From an uncultured Mediterraneibacter sp. (lineage in GTDB: Bacteria > Bacillota > Clostridia > Lachnospirales > Lachnospiraceae): a DNA stretch of 64,000 nucleotides. The notes below the pieces were generated by a model that worked only from the letters and a program-made list of their open reading frames with translations, was not told where the DNA came from and searched no databases. Numbering within the stretch: the stretch's first letter is position 1; each line of letters starts with the position of its first letter. Below are positions 18,511-27,664 of this stretch, in pieces. Where the stretch lies: NCBI GenBank assembly GCA_944384505.1, contig CALWTQ010000006.1, positions 16,223-80,222 on the forward strand, given 5' to 3'. The translations under genes and the position numbers were made by a program.

Positions 18511-18546
18511 AAAGCGGAGAACTGCGTAGCTGCAATTCTCCGCTTT
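18511..18546. terminator. Bidirectional terminator after the LacI gene
   Basis: AAAGCGGAGAA (18511-18521) pairs with TTCTCCGCTTT, with T-rich flanks on both sides. It sits 25 bp beyond the stop of the minus-strand LacI gene. Confidence 0.7.
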
Positions 18547-18570
18547 TCTATGAGTTAGAACAGGAAATGC

Positions 18571-19599
18571 TTACAGTATTGATCTGCATGATCCCCGCTT
18601 TGTCAGGACAGCATCATAGACAATATGCCGGGATGGTCCGCCCTGGAGCATTTCAAAGAGAAATTCAATTCCTGAAAGAGCCATTTGGGAGGCGGGCTGA
18701 CAGATCGTATCAAGGGCAGGGTTATAAAATTCTCCTGCGTCAATGCCGTCAAATCCCACAATGGAAATATCATCGGGAACTTTAAGTCCCATTGAAAAGA
18801 CTGCTTTGGCAGCGCCCAGTGCAAGGACGTCTGCAAAAGCGAAAACAGCTGTCATGTCCGGATTTCTTGAATAAAGCTGTTTCATAGCGTTAAAGCCAGT
18901 GAGATAGCCGGAATAAAAAGGCGCGTTCGTGTTGTCTGCGACTAAAGAGGGATTAAACGTAATGCCATGTTCTTCCAGAGCCCGCTGGTATCCCATAAAA
19001 CGCAGTCGGTTTGGCGTTAAGCTGTCTGATGTAGGATCGTAGATAAAGCCAATTTTTTTATGTCCGAGAGATATGAGATATTCTGTTGCGCGGAAGCCTT
19101 CCTTTTCGTCATCCACTTTTACGCTGGAATACAGATCCAGAGGGATAGAACTGTCCGCGGATACGGTGAGCAGTACACAGGGAATACCCAGCTGGCGGAA
19201 GCGCTGGGCTGAGTAGCCGAAAGTACCTCCGATCAGAATCACTCCGCATAAGTTCCTGCTTCCTGCTTCCTGGATGGCAAGGTCGAGCTCATCTACATGG
19301 TCATCTACGTTCTGAATGATCAGTGAGTATCCTCTCAGTGATGTTTTCTCTTCAATCACACGAATCATCGTATGAAAGAAGGGGTTTGTAATACCTTTTA
19401 CCAGGATTGCGATATTTTTTGAACTGTTTGCCTTCAGGTTACGCGCGCTTGAGTTTGGGACGTAGTTGTAGTCTTTCATAACCTTCATGACCCGCTGTCG
19501 GACTTCGTTGCTTACGTATCCCGTGTTGTTAATAACACGGGATACAGTAGAGATGCCAACCCCGGATTCTCTTGCAATATCTTTGATTGTAACTCTCAT
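18571..19599 (-). CDS. LacI family transcriptional repressor
   Basis: A 342-residue LacI-type regulator: helix-turn-helix at residues 1-50 (VTIKDIARESGVGISTVSRVINNTGYVS), hinge NSSARNLKAN, and a sugar-binding effector domain (GFDGIDAGEFYNPALDTICQP). The start is ATG 19599 with GGAG 6 bases upstream; a TTG further upstream lacks a site. It lies downstream of GH3 and GH94 genes and has its own promoter, so it probably controls the glucan cluster. Candidate operators lie in the 25.4-25.8 kb divergent promoter region. Effector unknown. Confidence 0.9.
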   Translation of the reverse strand: MRVTIKDIARESGVGISTVSRVINNTGYVSNEVRQRVMKVMKDYNYVPNSSARNLKANSSKNIAILVKGITNPFFHTMIRVIEEKTSLRGYSLIIQNVDDHVDELDLAIQEAGSRNLCGVILIGGTFGYSAQRFRQLGIPCVLLTVSADSSIPLDLYSSVKVDDEKEGFRATEYLISLGHKKIGFIYDPTSDSLTPNRLRFMGYQRALEEHGITFNPSLVADNTNAPFYSGYLTGFNAMKQLYSRNPDMTAVFAFADVLALGAAKAVFSMGLKVPDDISIVGFDGIDAGEFYNPALDTICQPASQMALSGIEFLFEMLQGGPSRHIVYDAVLTKRGSCRSIL

Positions 19600-19640
19600 A
19601 ACATACTCCAATTTCTAAAGACTTTGATCATACTACTCGT

Positions 19641-19649
19641 ATTATACCA
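19641..19649 (-). promoter_or_regulatory. Extended -10 promoter of the LacI gene
   Basis: On the minus strand TGGTATAAT is a TGn-extended -10 box about 40 bp before the start codon. No good -35 is seen, as is usual for this type. Confidence 0.6.
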
Positions 19650-19691
19650 GAAATAACCATTTTGTGTACAATTCCGCATTGCTTTCCTTCC

Positions 19692-22600
19692 TTACAATCC
19701 GGCGTTATGTCTGTAGAGCCGGTCATGTTCTCCGGGCCAGATGTTAAGATCTGACGCTGGGGCCTTCGGTACGGGCAGCGATTCGGATACGGCTGGGACA
19801 TAGATATGTATTTCAGAAGCATTCATATCCAGGCAGTTTTTATGAATTGAGATGCCGTCATCCCGGTATTTCCCGGCGCAGGAAACGGAGGGAAGTGTCT
19901 GCCCGTTCTGCTTTACGTACACATGCCTGTCAGATGGATGTTCAGAGTGCGAGTGTCCGGCCTGCGCGTCATCATTTCTGCGTGAAATGTGATAGTGGAA
20001 TGTAAATTCATGTCCAAAACATCGGTAATGCAGCCTGAGACCGTCAAGAGAAGCGGGGAGCACAGGGCAGAGGCGCAGGCTGTCTCTTACAATATGGATG
20101 CCCAGCAGATCGCAGATGAGCCTCTTCATATAGAGGCCCGGTCCGCTGGAGTAAATTCTCCATCCTCCCTTAACTTCAATAGATCCGTCTCTCAGTTTCT
20201 CGAAATTCTCTGCGTAATCATACCGGTTCATAAAGGCCCCTTCCGAGCTGCTGAAATACAGATTGCTCTGCCGCAGCGCTGCGTTTGGGACGGTGTCTTT
20301 TAAGTTGATGGGCGTGATCTCAAGAAGTGCTCGCCATGCAGCTTCCGGCTTGTTTGCTTTGCACAAAGTTTCAATGTAGCGGATATGCGCGTGCGTATAC
20401 TGCAGGCTGATTTCGCGGCCTACATTTGCTGCCTGTTCCGCCCGTTTGAAAAGCGTGCTGACTCCGCCGTGATAAGCAGCAGGGCGGTCCATCAGCCTAA
20501 CTCCGTCAGGAAAATGCAGATGCTTTTCGATCAGCCGGAGGTTGGTTTCTGCCAGATTTACTCCGGCTATATCCGCGAGGATCGAGCGGGTCAGGGGGAG
20601 CAGGCGTAGATGGATTCCGGTTTTTTTGTCATTCGGATGCAGCATGGGCACAAAATCATTATTCGGGGAGCTGTCCGCGCGGACTACGAACCCGGGAATG
20701 ATTCCATCGACTATCAGGTATTTATGGAAATCTTCTTTTATATATCCGGCCAGTACACTAAGGTGGTCGGCCAGCTCCGGTTCCATCCCGGCAAGTATTT
20801 CAGACAAAAGGCGGAGCACCTGATAAGCAAGCGCCTGAGTCCATGAGCTGACAAGCTTCTTTTTCATGGATTCATCAGAGGGCTGCAGTGTATCGTCCCA
20901 GTCTCCGCCGCCATAAGAGATAAGATGTGTATCCGGCAGGAAGCGGCGCTCAATGGAGGCGATGGCGAGCCGCACATGGTCGATCAGCGGTTTACCCTGC
21001 TCCTTCGGGGTATCGATAAACGGCAGTGTCTCTGAGAGGATAGACGTGTCTCCGGTGTGGCGGATATAATCCCCGATGCATTTCAGCGGCCAGAAGATCA
21101 CATCGCCGTGGCAGTCTTCCTGACAGTCTGTATACCGGTCAAACATAAACCACTGGGGCCATTCTCCTGAAATAGCCTTCTGATGTGAAAAGATATTGAG
21201 AAGGACTTCTCTTGCCAAAGGAAACTTTTGAACCGCCATGAACAGTTCCATGGGCCCCTGGCAGACGTCTCTGGTCCCCCATGCAGCGCCGCCGGACTGT
21301 TCCAGCCCGTGAGGCACGGCAAAATGCACCAGGGCGTTATGGCAGTACCAGCGGGATATGAGATTGAGCTTTTCGATATCCCGGCGGCGTTCTCCGTCCT
21401 TTTCCAGATGAAATCCGTTTAAAAAGCTGTCGTAGTACTCCAGATATTTTGCGCGTTCCGATGTGGAATCTGCAGGTTCGCAAGTTGGCACGGCGTCATC
21501 TTCCAGTGCTCCGCGGATAACGATCTGGAAATGAGAGCGGCCTTTTACGGAAAGCGTCAACAGTCCTGTGTTCTGCGGCATGTTGTCTTCAAAGAAGATG
21601 CGGTCGTCGCTCCATGTATAAGAGGTATTTGGGAGATACAGGTCGTAGTGCAGTCCGGGGTAAGGTGAGTTGTCCATGGGCTCGGGACGGAAGTGGAGCA
21701 CGCTTCCTGTGCCGGCGGATTCTCCTGGGGCAGCAGCTTCTTTTGCACTGCCGGTTCCTTCTGTGCTGTCCGGTACTTCCACGAGGATAGGGGATGTAAA
21801 TTCATGGGTCCCCAGAACAAGCTGACCGGTCATTATAAAATCATAGGCTTCTCCTTTCAGGCTCTCCACTTCTGTGATAATCTTAGTATCGTCCTTTACT
21901 GCAAAGGAAGTAACGCGAAGAATATCGTCCTCCAGCTGGTATAGCCAGCGGGAATAATTCAGGCCCGCTTCGAAAGCAGCGGGAAGTTTCAGCAGGCGGT
22001 ATTCTCCGTTGAGAAATATCCATATCCGCTGGCCGCTGTTTTTCAACAGATCCATAAGCCCCCTCGAAACAGAGAGCAGCTTATGCTTGGTTGTGTTTCC
22101 GATGACTGTCTGAGCGTTGAATATGCCGGAAATATAGTTTGTAGATGTAATCAGCCTGTTGTTAATCCTCTCCGGCGATGCGGCGGTAGTGATGATGTTT
22201 CCGTGAGGCCGTTCGGTGAGGAGTTCCTTCTGCTGGAGTACAACATGCGAATAGTCCGGAGTGAAGAACGACATCAGATTTCCGCCATGATATTCTTCCT
22301 GCAGGCGTTGAGGATACATTTCTGATATTTCTTCTTCTCCCCACTGATCTGAGGTGAAAGGTTCGCCGAAGCAGGAACGGATCTTAACCGGCGGAACGGG
22401 TCTGCCGTCTCCCGCGGGATAAAAATCTCGATAAATCTTTCGGATTTCATCCATATATTCTATAGAACTGACACTTTTCGGGTGATTGTCTTTAAAGCAG
22501 CTGAAAAATACTGTGTGTCTGGAACCATCCAGCCGGAAACGTTCGCTTTGCAGAGCAGTGTAGCTGTTTTCGAATTGCAGCGTCTGGCTTGGCAGATCTT

Positions 22601-23240
22601 TGGAGAGGGCGGCAGGAATCTGACAGGCTTTATATGAGAGGCCGAAAAACTGCAGACCATCTGTAGAATACTGTACAGCTCTGGCGTTTAATATTCCCTG
22701 GTGGATATATGGATATCCTGTGCTCTGGACCAGATTCTGACGGGAACATATGTGATATCCGTTTTTGTCCATGATGACTGTGTGCCCCAGGTACTGAGCG
22801 GCGTAGAGTTCATTTTCCAGCAGGGAAGGCTTGTCCGCTATTCCTACATCCTGGCCGCAGACCAGGTCTATGGTCCTAGCTTCCCCGGTTGTGCGAAGGG
22901 ACACATCCCAGAACCATGCGGATGGGCTGGGGATGAAGGTCACTTCGTAGGATATGTCTCTGATTTCTCCCTGGTATTTCAGGCATCTGCTGTCCTGGAT
23001 CAGGCGGGATCCGGAGTGGATGCCTAAAAGCGGATAATGGGAGATCTTAGCTCCGGAGGGATCCTCCTCATATATGCGGAGCCAGATATTGTTGGCGGAG
23101 CCTTCCTTTTTACTTCCGATAAATCCGTTCAGCATAACCGGTCCGGACTCGAAGCTGTAGACGTCGCCTGTGGTCAGGAAAGAGTAAACTGTATTCTCGC
23201 ACTGATACCGGATTGAACCGGGAATATGTGTAAGCTTCAT
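19692..23240 (-). CDS. GH94 family glycoside phosphorylase (probably 1,2-beta-oligoglucan phosphorylase)
   Basis: An 1182-residue GH94 protein: an N-terminal beta-sandwich region and a catalytic (alpha/alpha)6 barrel (about residues 600-1000). Barrel motifs are WGTRDVCQGP, EDCHGDVIFWPL and the catalytic-acid motif GGGDWDDT (near residue 778, matching the DWND of cellobiose phosphorylase). Cellobiose phosphorylases are about 800 residues; this length fits 1,2-beta-oligoglucan phosphorylases, which release glucose-1-phosphate from sophoro-oligosaccharides. No signal peptide, so cytoplasmic. The ATGA overlap with the GH3 gene shows translational coupling. The GH3 partner and transporter match the Listeria innocua sophorose-type cluster. 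Substrate is inferred. Confidence 0.82.
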   Translation of the reverse strand: MKLTHIPGSIRYQCENTVYSFLTTGDVYSFESGPVMLNGFIGSKKEGSANNIWLRIYEEDPSGAKISHYPLLGIHSGSRLIQDSRCLKYQGEIRDISYEVTFIPSPSAWFWDVSLRTTGEARTIDLVCGQDVGIADKPSLLENELYAAQYLGHTVIMDKNGYHICSRQNLVQSTGYPYIHQGILNARAVQYSTDGLQFFGLSYKACQIPAALSKDLPSQTLQFENSYTALQSERFRLDGSRHTVFFSCFKDNHPKSVSSIEYMDEIRKIYRDFYPAGDGRPVPPVKIRSCFGEPFTSDQWGEEEISEMYPQRLQEEYHGGNLMSFFTPDYSHVVLQQKELLTERPHGNIITTAASPERINNRLITSTNYISGIFNAQTVIGNTTKHKLLSVSRGLMDLLKNSGQRIWIFLNGEYRLLKLPAAFEAGLNYSRWLYQLEDDILRVTSFAVKDDTKIITEVESLKGEAYDFIMTGQLVLGTHEFTSPILVEVPDSTEGTGSAKEAAAPGESAGTGSVLHFRPEPMDNSPYPGLHYDLYLPNTSYTWSDDRIFFEDNMPQNTGLLTLSVKGRSHFQIVIRGALEDDAVPTCEPADSTSERAKYLEYYDSFLNGFHLEKDGERRRDIEKLNLISRWYCHNALVHFAVPHGLEQSGGAAWGTRDVCQGPMELFMAVQKFPLAREVLLNIFSHQKAISGEWPQWFMFDRYTDCQEDCHGDVIFWPLKCIGDYIRHTGDTSILSETLPFIDTPKEQGKPLIDHVRLAIASIERRFLPDTHLISYGGGDWDDTLQPSDESMKKKLVSSWTQALAYQVLRLLSEILAGMEPELADHLSVLAGYIKEDFHKYLIVDGIIPGFVVRADSSPNNDFVPMLHPNDKKTGIHLRLLPLTRSILADIAGVNLAETNLRLIEKHLHFPDGVRLMDRPAAYHGGVSTLFKRAEQAANVGREISLQYTHAHIRYIETLCKANKPEAAWRALLEITPINLKDTVPNAALRQSNLYFSSSEGAFMNRYDYAENFEKLRDGSIEVKGGWRIYSSGPGLYMKRLICDLLGIHIVRDSLRLCPVLPASLDGLRLHYRCFGHEFTFHYHISRRNDDAQAGHSHSEHPSDRHVYVKQNGQTLPSVSCAGKYRDDGISIHKNCLDMNASEIHIYVPAVSESLPVPKAPASDLNIWPGEHDRLYRHNAGL

Positions 23241-25447
23241 GATATCTCCTTTTCAAATAGATGTTCAGTTATATATAATTCTTTGTTTAAGGTATCGCTG
23301 GAATTCCTTCCGATCATGATGAGAAAGCTCCCATTTTCGAAGGTTTTCCGGCCGTCTTTATAAAAAGAGAGCATTTCTTTTGTGATGCGAAAGGTTACGG
23401 TTTGTGATTCGCCTCCTTTTAGGAAGACTTTGGAAAAACCTTTCAGTTCCATCACCGGGCGCACGATGCTGGCTGACAGATCGCGGATGTAGAGCTGTAC
23501 GGTTTCGCATCCGTCTGTGTCAGAGACATTGGAAACCGTGACAGAAGCCGTGATGCAGGCGGTTAAAGAACCGATAGCAGAATCTTCCGGGAAGATCTGC
23601 AGATTACTGTACTGGAAGTCGGAGTAGCTCAGCCCGTATCCGAAACAGTAGAGAGGTTCGCTGGGGCAGTCCAAATACCGTGATACATAACGGGAATCCG
23701 CATTTTCCGAGCACAGCGGCCTACCGGTTCGGAAGTGGTTATAGTAGACCGGGATCTGTCCTGCTGTGTATGGAAAACTCATGGAAAGCCTTCCGGATGG
23801 ATTGATGGTGCCGGTGATTAGGTCTGCCAGGGCATTCCCTGATTCTGTTCCGAGAAACCATGCCTGAAGTATTGCGCTGCAGTATGGGACAATGGGTGCG
23901 ATTTCCAGAGGACGTCCGCTGAAAAGGATCAGGATGACTCGTTTTCCTGCGTCATGCACCTGCCGGATCAGCAGCTCCTGATTCGGGGAAAGGCGCAGGA
24001 ATGCTTTGCTTCCGCCTTCCCCGGTGTCGTCCTGATGCTCTCCGGCCGCGATAATTACAGTGTCACAGTCGTTAAAGCGGGCGGAAAAGTCCTTATCAGG
24101 CGCCGGGATATCCGGATTGCCGGACAGACAGCTCCCGAGATCCCCGCAGTCTTCGAAGTGAATAGCATCCGGCGAAATTTTGCCGCAGAGTCCTTCGTAT
24201 AGAGAAACGCCGGTTTTGATGCCCGCGGACCAGCCGCCCAGAATATAAGGGGATGCGGCAAAGGGGCCTGTAAGTCCGATCTTTCCTGAACCTCTGGAAA
24301 TGTTAAGAGGCAGGACTTTGTCATTTTTCAGAAGCACAGCAGATCCCGCGGCGATACGCCGGGCGGCTGCACGGTTCTTTTCAGAAAGGTGGAGGGCGGT
24401 TTCTGCGTCTGCGGAAGCGTCCTTGTATGGATTTTCGAATAAGCCAAGCTCGTTTTTCAGAGTCAGGATGCGGAGCACGGCGTCATCTATCATCTGTTCT
24501 GTGATCGCTCCGTTATCTAGAAGCTCCTGCAGATGATTAGTAAAGTGTGTGGACATCATTTCTATGTCTGTCCCTGCGACAAGACTTTTTTCTGCGGCTT
24601 CGTACCCGTCCTTTGCGGCGCCGTGTTCTATTAATTCGCCTACAGAGTTATAGTCCGAGATTACAGGGCTGTTAAATTTCCATTCTGTGCGAAGAATATC
24701 GCTGAGAAGTTTTTTGTTTGCTGTAGACGGAACAAGGTCTACTGTATTGAAAGCGGTCATTACCATTTTTGCCCCTGCGTCTATCGCTGCCCGGTAAGCC
24801 GGGAGGTAACTGTTCCGGAGTACATTATCTGATATGTCGACTGTATTATATTCACGTCCGCCCTCGGGAGCGCCGTAAGCGGCGAAGTGCTTCACACAGG
24901 AAGCGGCACATCCAGGGGCTGAGATGTCTTCTCCCTGGTACCCCTCAACGGAAGCGGCGCACAATTGTGAATTCAGCAGGGGATCCTCACCGAAAGATTC
25001 CATAACGCGGCCCCAGCGGGGATCGCGTACAAGATCAGCCATAGGAGCAAATGTAACGTGGATACCTGATGCGGCGCTTTCTTCGGCTGCAATCCGCGCT
25101 GCTTCTCGAACGCTGTCGGGGGAGAAACTGCAGCCCAAAGCCAGCGGGATCGGGAATATGGTTTTGAATCCGTGTATGATATCTGCCATAAAAAGCAGAG
25201 GGATCTTGTGCGGATCATTTTTTAAATGTTCTGTCTGAATATAAATCATATCTTCAGCATTGTCGCAGTTTAAAACACTTCCTATAGAAGCTGCGGTCTT
25301 CGGATGAACCCGCAGTCCGGTATCTGGCCCTGTCAATGGTGTAATGCAGTTAAAACCAAAGTTTACAGGCGCTAGCTGCGTCATCTGGGCCGCTTTTTCT
25401 TCCAATGTCATAGAAGAAAGCAGCTGGGAAAGTTGTTTTTGTGTCAT
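23237..25447 (-). CDS. GH3 family beta-glucosidase
   Basis: A 736-residue GH3 enzyme with an N-terminal TIM barrel (nucleophile Asp in VISDYNSVGE, about residue 260), an alpha/beta sandwich, and a C-terminal fibronectin-III-like domain (TVSNVSDTDGCETVQLYI). KHFAAYGAPEGGREYNTVDIS and the substrate-binding DPRWGRVMESFGEDP are typical. There is no signal peptide, so it acts on imported oligosaccharide. It is the first gene of the minus-strand operon, coupled to GH94, with its own consensus promoter and operator upstream. It may hydrolyse the sophorose left by the phosphorylase. Confidence 0.92.
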   Translation of the reverse strand: MTQKQLSQLLSSMTLEEKAAQMTQLAPVNFGFNCITPLTGPDTGLRVHPKTAASIGSVLNCDNAEDMIYIQTEHLKNDPHKIPLLFMADIIHGFKTIFPIPLALGCSFSPDSVREAARIAAEESAASGIHVTFAPMADLVRDPRWGRVMESFGEDPLLNSQLCAASVEGYQGEDISAPGCAASCVKHFAAYGAPEGGREYNTVDISDNVLRNSYLPAYRAAIDAGAKMVMTAFNTVDLVPSTANKKLLSDILRTEWKFNSPVISDYNSVGELIEHGAAKDGYEAAEKSLVAGTDIEMMSTHFTNHLQELLDNGAITEQMIDDAVLRILTLKNELGLFENPYKDASADAETALHLSEKNRAAARRIAAGSAVLLKNDKVLPLNISRGSGKIGLTGPFAASPYILGGWSAGIKTGVSLYEGLCGKISPDAIHFEDCGDLGSCLSGNPDIPAPDKDFSARFNDCDTVIIAAGEHQDDTGEGGSKAFLRLSPNQELLIRQVHDAGKRVILILFSGRPLEIAPIVPYCSAILQAWFLGTESGNALADLITGTINPSGRLSMSFPYTAGQIPVYYNHFRTGRPLCSENADSRYVSRYLDCPSEPLYCFGYGLSYSDFQYSNLQIFPEDSAIGSLTACITASVTVSNVSDTDGCETVQLYIRDLSASIVRPVMELKGFSKVFLKGGESQTVTFRITKEMLSFYKDGRKTFENGSFLIMIGRNSSDTLNKELYITEHLFEKEIS

Positions 25448-25523
25448 TTGATCACCTCTGTTTTCGGAAAATAATTTTTAATAATGCTTAAAATATAATA
25501 AATTTTATTGAATTTACTGGTGT

Positions 25524-25535
25524 GGTAACGATTCC
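25524..25535. promoter_or_regulatory. LacI-like operator for the GH3-GH94 operon
   Basis: GGTAACGATTCC is an imperfect palindrome around a central CG (LacI family style), about 17-28 bp downstream of the minus-strand -10 box. Confidence 0.5.
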
Positions 25536-25551
25536 CTAATATTTTAAGAAG

Positions 25552-25580
25552 ATTTTAAAATAAATAATCTGGATTGTCAA
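25552..25580 (-). promoter_or_regulatory. Promoter of the GH3-GH94 operon
   Basis: Minus strand: TTGACA (25575-25580), a 17-bp spacer, then TAAAAT (25552-25557), about 105 bp upstream of the GH3 start. The 25448-25812 region otherwise holds only AT-rich regulatory DNA. Confidence 0.7.
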
Positions 25581-25679
25581 TATAAACGTGAAAATAATAG
25601 ATAAGCTAAAAATATATGAGCTAAATGCACAAAAAATAGGCTGTAAAATCATAAATAGTATATAAAAATATATTTAACG

Positions 25680-25708
25680 TTGACATGAAAATGCGAGGGC
25701 TGTATAAT
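25680..25708 (+). promoter_or_regulatory. Consensus promoter of the glucan transporter operon
   Basis: A perfect TTGACA (25680-25685), 17-bp spacer and perfect TATAAT (25703-25708). Such a strong promoter normally needs repression, and an operator follows directly. Confidence 0.85.
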
Positions 25709-25732
25709 CTAGATAGAAAACGGAAAGGGAAA

Positions 25733-25748
25733 TGGAAAAACGTTTCCA
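25733..25748. promoter_or_regulatory. LacI-type operator of the transporter operon
   Basis: TGGAAA-AACG-TTTCCA has perfect 6-bp arms and contains the central CG typical of LacI/CcpA operators. It lies 25-40 bp after the -10 box. The LacI protein encoded at 18571-19599 is the natural candidate; CcpA is an alternative. Confidence 0.7.
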
Positions 25749-25812
25749 TAAATGGAGGTGAAAACAGGTTTTACGGGGAGAAAAATGATGTTAAGTAGTA
25801 AAGGAGGAGTGT

Positions 25813-26775
25813 ATGCGGCGTTTGGGAAAAGAAATATGGAAGAACAGGGCGCTTTATATCATGCTGCTGCCGGGACTTGTATGGTTTTTCATCTTTGCAT
25901 ATATGCCCATGGGAGGATTAACGCTCGCGTTTAAAGATTTTAATGCAAGTCTGGGAATCTGGGGAAGCCCGTGGTCGGGACTTGATAATTTTAGAGATCT
26001 GTTTCATGATCCGGCATTTTTGAGATCAGTATGGAGAACTCTGGCGATTAATATAGGAAAACTGATTGTGTCGTTTCCGGTACCGGTTGCGCTGGCGCTC
26101 TTGTTTAATGAGCTTCGGATGCGCAGATACAGCAAGGCGCTGCAGACAGTTTTTACATTTCCCAACTTTTTGTCATGGGTCATTACATCAGGAATTATTA
26201 TTAATATTCTGTCTAATTCAGGCCTGGTGAATGGGCTGCTGCAGACGATGGGCTTTGATATTGTTAATTTCCTTGGATCGGAGAAGATGTTCATTCCGAT
26301 GCTGTATCTCAGTGAGATATGGAAGACGTCAGGATGGTCGGCGATCATTTATATGGCATCGATCAGCGGGATAGATGCAGAGCAGTATGAAGCGGCTCAG
26401 CTGGACGGAGCATCCAGGTTTCAGATGATGATGCATATTACTCTGCCAAGTATTGCACCAACGATCATTGTAATGTTTATCCTGGCATCAGGAAATCTGA
26501 TGACGTCAAGTTTTGACCAGGTATTCAATTTGTCAAATGCGGCTACAAAGAACGTGGCAGAGGTTCTGGATATGTACATATACAGGATTACATTCCAGAG
26601 CTCTACGGATTTCTCGTTCTCAACGGCTGCCAGTCTGTTCAGGTCTGTGGTCAACATGATACTGCTGCTGGCGGCGGACTGGGGCGCAAAACGCATGGGC
26701 GGCACCGGACTGTTCGGCGGCGTGCAGAAAGGAGAGGGAAAGCGTGAAAAGAGAAAAGCAAGAAAAGCGGCATAA
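25813..26775 (+). CDS. ABC transporter permease (LplB type)
   Basis: A 320-residue permease of the LplB/YtcP group found in polysaccharide-derived sugar importers. About six membrane spans; EAA loop YEAAQLDGASRFQMMMHITLPSI (about residues 193-215). The start is ATG 25813 with AAGGAGGA upstream. The C-terminus ends in a Lys/Arg-rich tail whose codons overlap the start of the next permease by 32 bp. Confidence 0.9.
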   Translation: MRRLGKEIWKNRALYIMLLPGLVWFFIFAYMPMGGLTLAFKDFNASLGIWGSPWSGLDNFRDLFHDPAFLRSVWRTLAINIGKLIVSFPVPVALALLFNELRMRRYSKALQTVFTFPNFLSWVITSGIIINILSNSGLVNGLLQTMGFDIVNFLGSEKMFIPMLYLSEIWKTSGWSAIIYMASISGIDAEQYEAAQLDGASRFQMMMHITLPSIAPTIIVMFILASGNLMTSSFDQVFNLSNAATKNVAEVLDMYIYRITFQSSTDFSFSTAASLFRSVVNMILLLAADWGAKRMGGTGLFGGVQKGEGKREKRKARKAA

Positions 26776-27640
26776 GCGTAAGTTTTCTAAACTTGATATT
26801 GCGATTTTTATTATTCTGACTCTGGGCGCGATTGTGATTATTGTCCCGTTCTGGAATGTGCTTGTAGTATCATTTGCAACTCAGAAGGAATACGCGGACA
26901 ATCCGCTGATGCTCTTTCCTCAGAGCCCGACTCTGGACGCGTACAAGTATTTGTTCAAAGACGGGAAGATCTGGCAGGGATATATCAACACATTTAAACT
27001 GCTTATCATGGGACTTCCCTTAAGCGTGTTCCTGACAACCACCATGGCATACGGGCTGAGCAGGCCGAATTTCCCGGGCAGGAAAGTGATCATGTATCTG
27101 GTTGTGTTCACCATGATATTTAACGGCGGTATTGTGCCGATGTATCTAGTAATGAGACAGCTTGGACTGACAGGGTCTCTCTGGGCGGTAACTTTTTCTA
27201 CATGCTTCAGCGTATTTAACATGATCCTGATGATCAATTATTTCCAGAGCATTCCGGATTCGTTGATTGAGTCGGCACGGCTGGACGGTGCGGGAGAGTG
27301 GAAGATTCTTTTGAAGATCATCCTTCCGTTGTCGAAACCGATTATGGCGACGATTACTTTGTTCTACGGCGTGTCCATTTGGAATGAATGGTATGACGCC
27401 ATGATCTTTATCAGGGATCCTCAGAAACTGCCGCTGCAGAACGTGCTTCGAAGTATTATTCAGGAGACGGAGATCGCTACAAGCGCAACAGGAAGTATAG
27501 CTGCAATGGGCGGCCCTCAGTTTGACGATGGAATTAAAATGGCGGCGGTGTTTTTGACAATGGTGCCAATCATGTGTTTCTATCCGTTCTTACAGAAATA
27601 TTTTACGAAGGGAATCATGGTAGGAGCGGTTAAGATGTAA
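26744..27640 (+). CDS. ABC transporter permease (YtcP/MalG type)
   Basis: A 298-residue second permease of the importer. GTG start at 26744 with GGAG upstream, inside the end of the previous gene. The EAA loop is IESARLDGAGEWKILLKIILPLS. About six membrane spans and a basic N-terminal tail (KREKQEKRHKRKFSKLD). It forms the channel with the LplB-type protein; the ATPase must come from elsewhere. Confidence 0.9.
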   Translation: MKREKQEKRHKRKFSKLDIAIFIILTLGAIVIIVPFWNVLVVSFATQKEYADNPLMLFPQSPTLDAYKYLFKDGKIWQGYINTFKLLIMGLPLSVFLTTTMAYGLSRPNFPGRKVIMYLVVFTMIFNGGIVPMYLVMRQLGLTGSLWAVTFSTCFSVFNMILMINYFQSIPDSLIESARLDGAGEWKILLKIILPLSKPIMATITLFYGVSIWNEWYDAMIFIRDPQKLPLQNVLRSIIQETEIATSATGSIAAMGGPQFDDGIKMAAVFLTMVPIMCFYPFLQKYFTKGIMVGAVKM

Positions 27641-27664
27641 AAAGCAATAAAAGGAGGATGAAGA

